From Bacteroidales bacterium (lineage in GTDB: Bacteria > Bacteroidota > Bacteroidia > Bacteroidales > F082): 64,000 nt of DNA. The notes under the pieces are model-generated. The model was not told the origin of the DNA. It did no database searches and saw nothing but the letters and a program-made list of their open reading frames with translations. Location: contig JAFGYB010000010.1 of the NCBI GenBank assembly GCA_016936355.1, forward strand, positions 61,556 through 125,555, written 5' to 3'. Position numbers and translations under genes: made by a program. Shown here piece by piece: positions 60,207 to 64,000 of this stretch (position 1 is its first letter; each line of letters opens with the position of its first letter).

Positions 60207-60857
60207 TCAAACTATTAATTTTCGCAACAAAGTTATAAAACTTTCCCTTGCGATCAAGCGGGCTCCCATGCGCTTTAAATGACCGGTTTCCTGCTGGGCG
60301 TCAATGAGCTCCACCCCCGATTCCAGCAAATAGTCTACCCAGTGCCACAGGGCTACTTTGGAGGCATCGGTTACCCGGTGAAACATGGACTCGCCAAAGA
60401 ATACCTTCCCTATCAACAGCCCGTACAGCCCGCCGACCAGCTCCCCGTCCTGCCACACTTCCACCGATCGGGCCACCCCCATTTTATGGAGTGCAGCGTA
60501 AGCCCGGATCATGTCTTCGGTTATCCAGGTTCCCTCCTGCCCTTTTCGGGGCACGGCACCGCAGAAGCGCATCACCCGTTCAAAATCCCGGTCAAAGGTC
60601 ACCTGAAAAATCCCTTTTTCCACCACCCGGCGCAGACTCTTGTAGCGTTTGAATTCCTTCGGAATTAATACCATCCGGGGATCGGGCGACCACCACAGGA
60701 TGGGATTTTCGTCCGAAAACCAGGGAAAAATTCCCGAGCGGTACGCCGCCAGCAACCGTTCCGGTGAAAGATCCCCACCAACCGCCAGCAAACCGTCCGG
60801 TTCCGCAAGTCGCGGATCGGGAAAAACAAGCTCGTTATTCAGCTGAAACAGGGGCAT
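60207..60857 (-). CDS. aat: Leucyl/phenylalanyl-tRNA-protein transferase
   Basis: A 216-residue Aat that adds Leu or Phe to N-terminal Lys or Arg, marking proteins for ClpAP(S) degradation. LFQLNNELVFPDPRLAEPDGLLAVGGDLSPERLLAAYRSGIFPWF and WWSPDPRMVL (split here) are the family opening. VEVWQDGELVGGLYG, GESMF and IDAQQETGHLKRMGA follow. Its start is six bases from the preceding thioesterase stop. Confidence 0.96.
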   Translation of the reverse strand: MPLFQLNNELVFPDPRLAEPDGLLAVGGDLSPERLLAAYRSGIFPWFSDENPILWWSPDPRMVLIPKEFKRYKSLRRVVEKGIFQVTFDRDFERVMRFCGAVPRKGQEGTWITEDMIRAYAALHKMGVARSVEVWQDGELVGGLYGLLIGKVFFGESMFHRVTDASKVALWHWVDYLLESGVELIDAQQETGHLKRMGARLIARESFITLLRKLIV

Positions 60858-60863
60858 AACGAA

Positions 60864-61295
60864 TCAGGGACGCATTAAATTGGAACTGGCCTTGGCCAGC
60901 ATCTTTCCGTCGTCTGCCAGCCACAGTTCGCATTCCATATGAATTACTTTCTTGCCCTCTTTCACCACGGTAGAACGCGAACGGATCACATCACCTTCCC
61001 GGGCAGGAGCAAAATAATTAACATCCAGGTTGACGGTCACGTACGCTCCCTTTTCCATACTGAACAGGGTGGCTCCCATGGTATCGTCCATGATTCCCGC
61101 CACAGCCCCTCCGTGCAGGGCACCGGCCGGATTGGTCATTTCCTTTCGGATGACATATTCAAAAGTCAGGGACCCGTAGTTGGCTTCCAGAACCGTAGGC
61201 TGCAGCCAGTTGGTAAACGGCGAGGGAGAAGTCTTTCCTTTGGCGTTCAAAGCCATTTTCAGCAATTCAAGGGTTTGCGTTGTTTTTTCTGACAT
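60864..61295 (-). CDS. PaaI-type hot-dog thioesterase
   Basis: A 143-residue single hot-dog domain. NPAGALHGGAVAGIMDDTMGA (about 75-95) is the PaaI signature, with the Gly-rich turn and catalytic Asp. VNLDVNYFAPAREGDVIRSRSTVVKEGKK forms the second half. The acyl-CoA substrate is unknown. It lies between the class III aminotransferase and aat in one tight cluster. Confidence 0.9.
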   Translation of the reverse strand: MSEKTTQTLELLKMALNAKGKTSPSPFTNWLQPTVLEANYGSLTFEYVIRKEMTNPAGALHGGAVAGIMDDTMGATLFSMEKGAYVTVNLDVNYFAPAREGDVIRSRSTVVKEGKKVIHMECELWLADDGKMLAKASSNLMRP

Positions 61296-61339
61296 AGCAC
61301 AAAATCTTACAAGTATATTAAAGGGGGTGAAAGTACTGA

Positions 61340-62545
61340 TTATTTTTTGGAAACCTGATTCAGCACCTTATTGATTCGTTTGGAAATATCGCTGATCTCT
61401 TCCTGCGTGATGGTCAGCGGCGGCGCTATTCTGAAGCTGCGGTCGTTGAACAGAAACCGGTCGATGATCAGCCTTTCTTTATAAAGCCCGTTCACCACCG
61501 CATCGGTTACTTCACTGCTGATGAGTTCCACAGCCAGCATCAGACCGATCTGCCGGATCTCTTTCACCAGCGGATGGGCCTCCAATTGTTTCACAAAACT
61601 CCGGCCTTTGGCGTGTGCCTGCTCCGCCAGTTTCTCTTCCAACACCACATTCAGACTGGCCAAAGCAGCGGCACAACTCACCGGATGCCCTCCAAAAGTG
61701 GTGATGTGCCCCAGCTCGGGATGGTGGGTGAGTTTTTTCGTATGTTTCTGTGCGGATACAAAAGCCCCGATGGGCATTCCGCCTCCCATGGCTTTGGCCA
61801 CACACAGTATATCCGGTACCACGCCGAAATGCTCAAAAGCAAACAATTTTCCCGTTCTGCCGAATCCCATCTGAACCTCATCAAAAATCAGCATCGTTCC
61901 GGTTTCCGTACAGCGTTCGCGCAACGCCCGGATGTAATTTTTGCCGGGAATAAGGATTCCGGCTTCGGCCTGAATGGGCTCAATCAAAACACAGGCTGTT
62001 TTCTCCGTGATCTGTGCCAGTTCTTCGGGCACGTTGAAGTTCAGGAAACGAACATCGGGCAGCAAGGGATAAAAGGCGTATTTCATTTCTTCGTTGCCCA
62101 GCATGCTCATGGCACCGTGGGTATGCCCGTGGTAGGCATTCTTAAAGGCGATCATCTCGGTGCGCCCGGTGACGCGTTTGGCCAGTTTCAGCGCCCCTTC
62201 AATGGCTTCGCTGCCCGAATTCACAAAATAAACCGAGTTCAACTGAGGCGGCAAAACTTCAGCCATCCGACCGGCCAGCCGCACCTGTGGCGACTGGATA
62301 TACTTTCCGTACACCATCAGGTGCATGTATTTTTTGATCTGCTGCTCCACGGCATCCACCACCCGGGGATGGAGGTGCCCCACGTTGCTTACCGAAACGC
62401 CTGAAACCAGGTCCACATACTCGTTCCCCTGCTCGTCGTACACATAAATGCCTTTGGCTTTCACTATTTCCAGCGCATCGGGAAGCTCGGAAGGAATCGC
62501 CAGGTGGCGGTAAAACAATTCTCTATTGGTCAGATGCTGAATCAT
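61340..62545 (-). CDS. Class III (acetylornithine/ornithine-type) aminotransferase
   Basis: A 401-residue PLP aminotransferase. VSGVSVSNVGHLHPRVVDAV, VNSGSEAIEGALKLAKRVTGR (cofactor phosphate loop) and LIFDEVQMGFGRTGKLFA are present, and Lys251 in VAKAMGGGMPIGAFV binds PLP. Ornithine delta-aminotransferase, acetylornithine, gamma-aminobutyrate and related specificities share these motifs, so the substrate is open. A TAATTTTG promoter 16 bases upstream probably drives the whole five-gene cluster to the sirtuin. Confidence 0.9.
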   Translation of the reverse strand: MIQHLTNRELFYRHLAIPSELPDALEIVKAKGIYVYDEQGNEYVDLVSGVSVSNVGHLHPRVVDAVEQQIKKYMHLMVYGKYIQSPQVRLAGRMAEVLPPQLNSVYFVNSGSEAIEGALKLAKRVTGRTEMIAFKNAYHGHTHGAMSMLGNEEMKYAFYPLLPDVRFLNFNVPEELAQITEKTACVLIEPIQAEAGILIPGKNYIRALRERCTETGTMLIFDEVQMGFGRTGKLFAFEHFGVVPDILCVAKAMGGGMPIGAFVSAQKHTKKLTHHPELGHITTFGGHPVSCAAALASLNVVLEEKLAEQAHAKGRSFVKQLEAHPLVKEIRQIGLMLAVELISSEVTDAVVNGLYKERLIIDRFLFNDRSFRIAPPLTITQEEISDISKRINKVLNQVSKK

Positions 62546-62561
62546 GCTCTTAAATTTTAAG

Positions 62562-62569
62562 CAAAATTA
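62562..62569 (-). promoter_or_regulatory. -7 promoter element (TAATTTTG) for the aminotransferase cluster
   Basis: Exact minus-strand match, 16 bases upstream of the start at 62545. Confidence 0.55.
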
Positions 62570-62626
62570 ATAAGAAAGACGATGAATTGTACCGGACAGC
62601 GCGAAGATTGTGATTAGTTACATTTT

Positions 62627-62665
62627 CAGCTCACAAGTGGCCCTTCGGAACACTTGTGAGGGCTG
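62627..62665. repeat. Hairpin between the aminotransferase and DUF6090 genes
   Basis: Perfect 10-base inverted repeat CTCACAAGTG (62630-62639) and CACTTGTGAG (62651-62660), extended by CAG/CTG outside a small bulge, with TTCG in the loop. It follows the DUF6090 stop on the minus strand but has no T run. Confidence 0.6.
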
Positions 62666-62672
62666 AGGACTT

Positions 62673-63437
62673 CTATTCTATTTCTTTGTTAATCAGTTCC
62701 AAAATAGAATCCAGATCACGCATTAACGGTTGATAATGTGCCTTTTCTGTCGCATCACTTGCAAGAATGAACATGAGCACGTTATTCTCAAACTCCGTGG
62801 ATTTGAGCAGGTCCAAATTACTAATCTCATGCTCTGTTTTTGTTAACCCCAGCTTATCGTATACTCCTGCGTCTTCTAAAATGGTTCTCAGGCTGTTTTC
62901 CTTGGTTCTAAGCATATCAAGTACCTTGATTCTTTGTTCGCCCAAATCTTTTTCCTGAGTTGAAATATCTTCCAGTGTTGAAACCCAGTTTGTAAGTTGT
63001 TTTCTTAGATCGGTGTTGGAAAGATTTTTCAAGTTGCCGGAGTTAATCATTTCGTTCAATAGAGAATTGTTCGGGTTAAAAGCAATGTCAGCTGAAAAGG
63101 TTTGATACAGTAAGTTTGAAAAAATTGATTCATTGGGTGTCGTATTATTGGAGGTCATAAACTCCACTATCTTTTTTGCTCCGTTATAATTTTGCTGATT
63201 TACAGCCATCAATTCTTTTAACTTCAATTTACTTATTTGAAATTCCTCTTTCAATCCAAGCAAATAGATTTGTTCATTTCTATGCTTTATTCTGTTTTGA
63301 TTCCAATTGTTGATCTGTAAGGCAATCAGTATTCCAATGACTACCAACACAATTTCACCAATAGCATACTTTAAGTATTGCCCCACTTTGCCTTCTGAAA
63401 GCAGGGTCCGTCTTATTCGTCGAAAGAATTTAATCAT
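62673..63437 (-). CDS. DUF6090-family membrane-anchored protein
   Basis: A 254-residue protein that I recognise as DUF6090-like from its opening: MIKFFRRIRRTLLSEGKVGQYLKYAIGEI in outline, then one membrane helix (about 30-48, VLVVIGILIALQINNWNQ). The rest is helical and charged, probably a coiled coil outside the membrane. No catalytic motif is visible and its function is unknown. The gene is visibly richer in A and T than its neighbours and ends beside an isolated hairpin, which suggests a separate origin. Confidence 0.82.
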   Translation of the reverse strand: MIKFFRRIRRTLLSEGKVGQYLKYAIGEIVLVVIGILIALQINNWNQNRIKHRNEQIYLLGLKEEFQISKLKLKELMAVNQQNYNGAKKIVEFMTSNNTTPNESIFSNLLYQTFSADIAFNPNNSLLNEMINSGNLKNLSNTDLRKQLTNWVSTLEDISTQEKDLGEQRIKVLDMLRTKENSLRTILEDAGVYDKLGLTKTEHEISNLDLLKSTEFENNVLMFILASDATEKAHYQPLMRDLDSILELINKEIE

Positions 63438-63614
63438 AAGTCAATAGGCTAACGAATGTAAAATAAGCTTCATATAATCCATGTTGGAAATGTACTCATT
63501 TTTTTAATAAAATCCAGTCCACCGTCGCAAGTTTCAACCTACGGCAGACAGGTGTACCGTGTGACTTAATTTTCGACTCACTGGTAGCGTGATGAAAGGA
63601 AAGGTACAGAAACA

Positions 63615-63647
63615 AAAAAGCCTTTGAAGAAACTTCAAAGGCTTTTT
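63615..63647. terminator. Bidirectional terminator downstream of tRNA-Arg
   Basis: Fifteen-base perfect stem AAAAAGCCTTTGAAG around AAA, with A/T runs on both sides, five bases from the 3' end of the tRNA. Confidence 0.9.
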
Positions 63648-63652
63648 AAAAG

Positions 63653-63726
63653 TGAACCTGGAGGGATTCGAACCCCCAACCTCCTGATCCGTAGTCAGGT
63701 GCACTATCCAATTATGCTACAGGTCC
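63653..63726 (-). tRNA. tRNA-Arg (anticodon ACG)
   Basis: A 74-base cloverleaf on the minus strand. The acceptor stem is GGACCTG/CAGGTTC with discriminator A, the D-stem GCAT/GTGC, the anticodon stem CCTGA/TCAGG around loop CTACGGA, and the T-arm GGGGG-TTCGAAT-CCCTC. The loop gives anticodon ACG, read as ICG after deamination. CCA is not encoded. Confidence 0.95.
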
Positions 63727-63737
63727 CAAACAGGGTG

Positions 63738-63745
63738 CAAAAATA
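63738..63745 (-). promoter_or_regulatory. -7 promoter element (TATTTTTG) for tRNA-Arg
   Basis: Exact minus-strand match, 11 bases upstream of the mature tRNA 5' end. Confidence 0.65.
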
Positions 63746-63901
63746 CAATATTTTTGGATTCTCCAAAATGAAATATCATTTTTTCGGGAAAGTTTTATCC
63801 TCCTTTCAAAAGCGATCCGAATGCACTGAAAAAACGCACTTCTTATTTAGATTAAACCAAAATTAATTAGTAAAAACGTCATTTAAAAGCCGATGAAGTA
63901 T

Positions 63902-63909
63902 TATCTTTG
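63902..63909 (+). promoter_or_regulatory. -7 promoter element (TATCTTTG) for the last gene
   Basis: Exact match, 23 bases before the ATG at 63933. Confidence 0.6.
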
Positions 63910-63932
63910 CACCGAATTAAAACGATAAATTA

Positions 63933-64000
63933 ATGAAGTACGATATTTTAGTTTTAGGAAGTGGTCCCGGAGGTTATGTTGCTGCCATTCGGGCTTCGCA
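63933..64000 (+). CDS. lpdA: Dihydrolipoyl dehydrogenase, 3' truncated by the window
   Basis: Only 22 codons are visible. They read MKYDILVLGSGPGGYVAAIR and onward, an FAD-binding GxGxxG dinucleotide fold whose GGYVAAIRA form is typical of dihydrolipoyl dehydrogenase, the E3 subunit of 2-oxoacid dehydrogenases and the glycine cleavage system. Other pyridine-nucleotide disulfide reductases begin similarly. The disulfide active site lies beyond the window. Confidence 0.75.
   Translation, partial: MKYDILVLGSGPGGYVAAIRAS

Noticed and set aside
63624..63866. 80-codon plus-strand ORF across the tRNA
   Set aside because: It reads antisense through tRNA-Arg; the GGIRTPNLLIR-type peptide is a familiar tRNA artefact.

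Overview
The window comes from a Bacteroidota chromosome, most likely class Bacteroidia. Evidence: at least twenty copies of the TAnnTTTG -7 promoter element in front of genes, no Shine-Dalgarno signals, gliding/type IX secretion parts (a GldF-GldG fusion, a PorE-like OmpA protein), DUF5606, TamB, and the lpxD-lpxC-fabZ-lpxA-efp cluster. I cannot place it below class. No rRNA, CRISPR array, prophage or insertion sequence is visible. There is one tRNA, for Arg (ACG).

1-12.4 kb: a truncated PLP decarboxylase, a Lys/His-rich exported protein, SlyD-type prolyl isomerase, MltG, an acetyltransferase, a YtxH/holin-like pair, ribosome recycling factor, an FtsE-like ATPase, a glycosyltransferase, an MsbA-like exporter, a TPR protein, DUF5606 and PyrD.

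12.4-29.2 kb: envelope and repair genes. These are a metalloprotease/beta-propeller/beta-barrel protein, a holin-4-type membrane protein, GldFG, polyphosphate kinase, an AddA-like helicase-nuclease, TamB and TsaD.

29.2-32.8 kb: an intergenic repeat island. At least four families of short palindromic or direct repeats, present as whole and partial copies, sit between a membrane protein, CvfB and a small acetyltransferase.

32.8-43 kb: a two-subunit molybdenum hydroxylase with a twin-arginine signal, protoporphyrinogen oxidase, TatA, a PorE-like protein with an unexpected aspartic-protease-like C-terminus, PurM, and a neurotransmitter:sodium symporter with a 41-residue MetS-like partner.

43-49.7 kb: a helix-hairpin-helix protein, two tandem POT peptide transporters, a thioesterase, and a gamma-lyase divergent from an Lrp/AsnC regulator.

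49.7-58.4 kb: lipid A genes, EF-P, then a Wzx/Wzz/O-antigen-ligase set and a rhomboid protease. Here lpxC and fabZ, fused in many Bacteroidota, are separate ORFs. They are joined by a canonical -1 slippery heptamer (A AAA AAC) directly on the lpxC stop codon. This is the most interesting signal in the window.

58.5-64 kb: a receiver protein, a tight five-gene minus-strand cluster (class III aminotransferase, thioesterase, Aat, nucleoside deaminase, sirtuin), an AT-rich DUF6090 gene, tRNA-Arg, and the start of dihydrolipoyl dehydrogenase.
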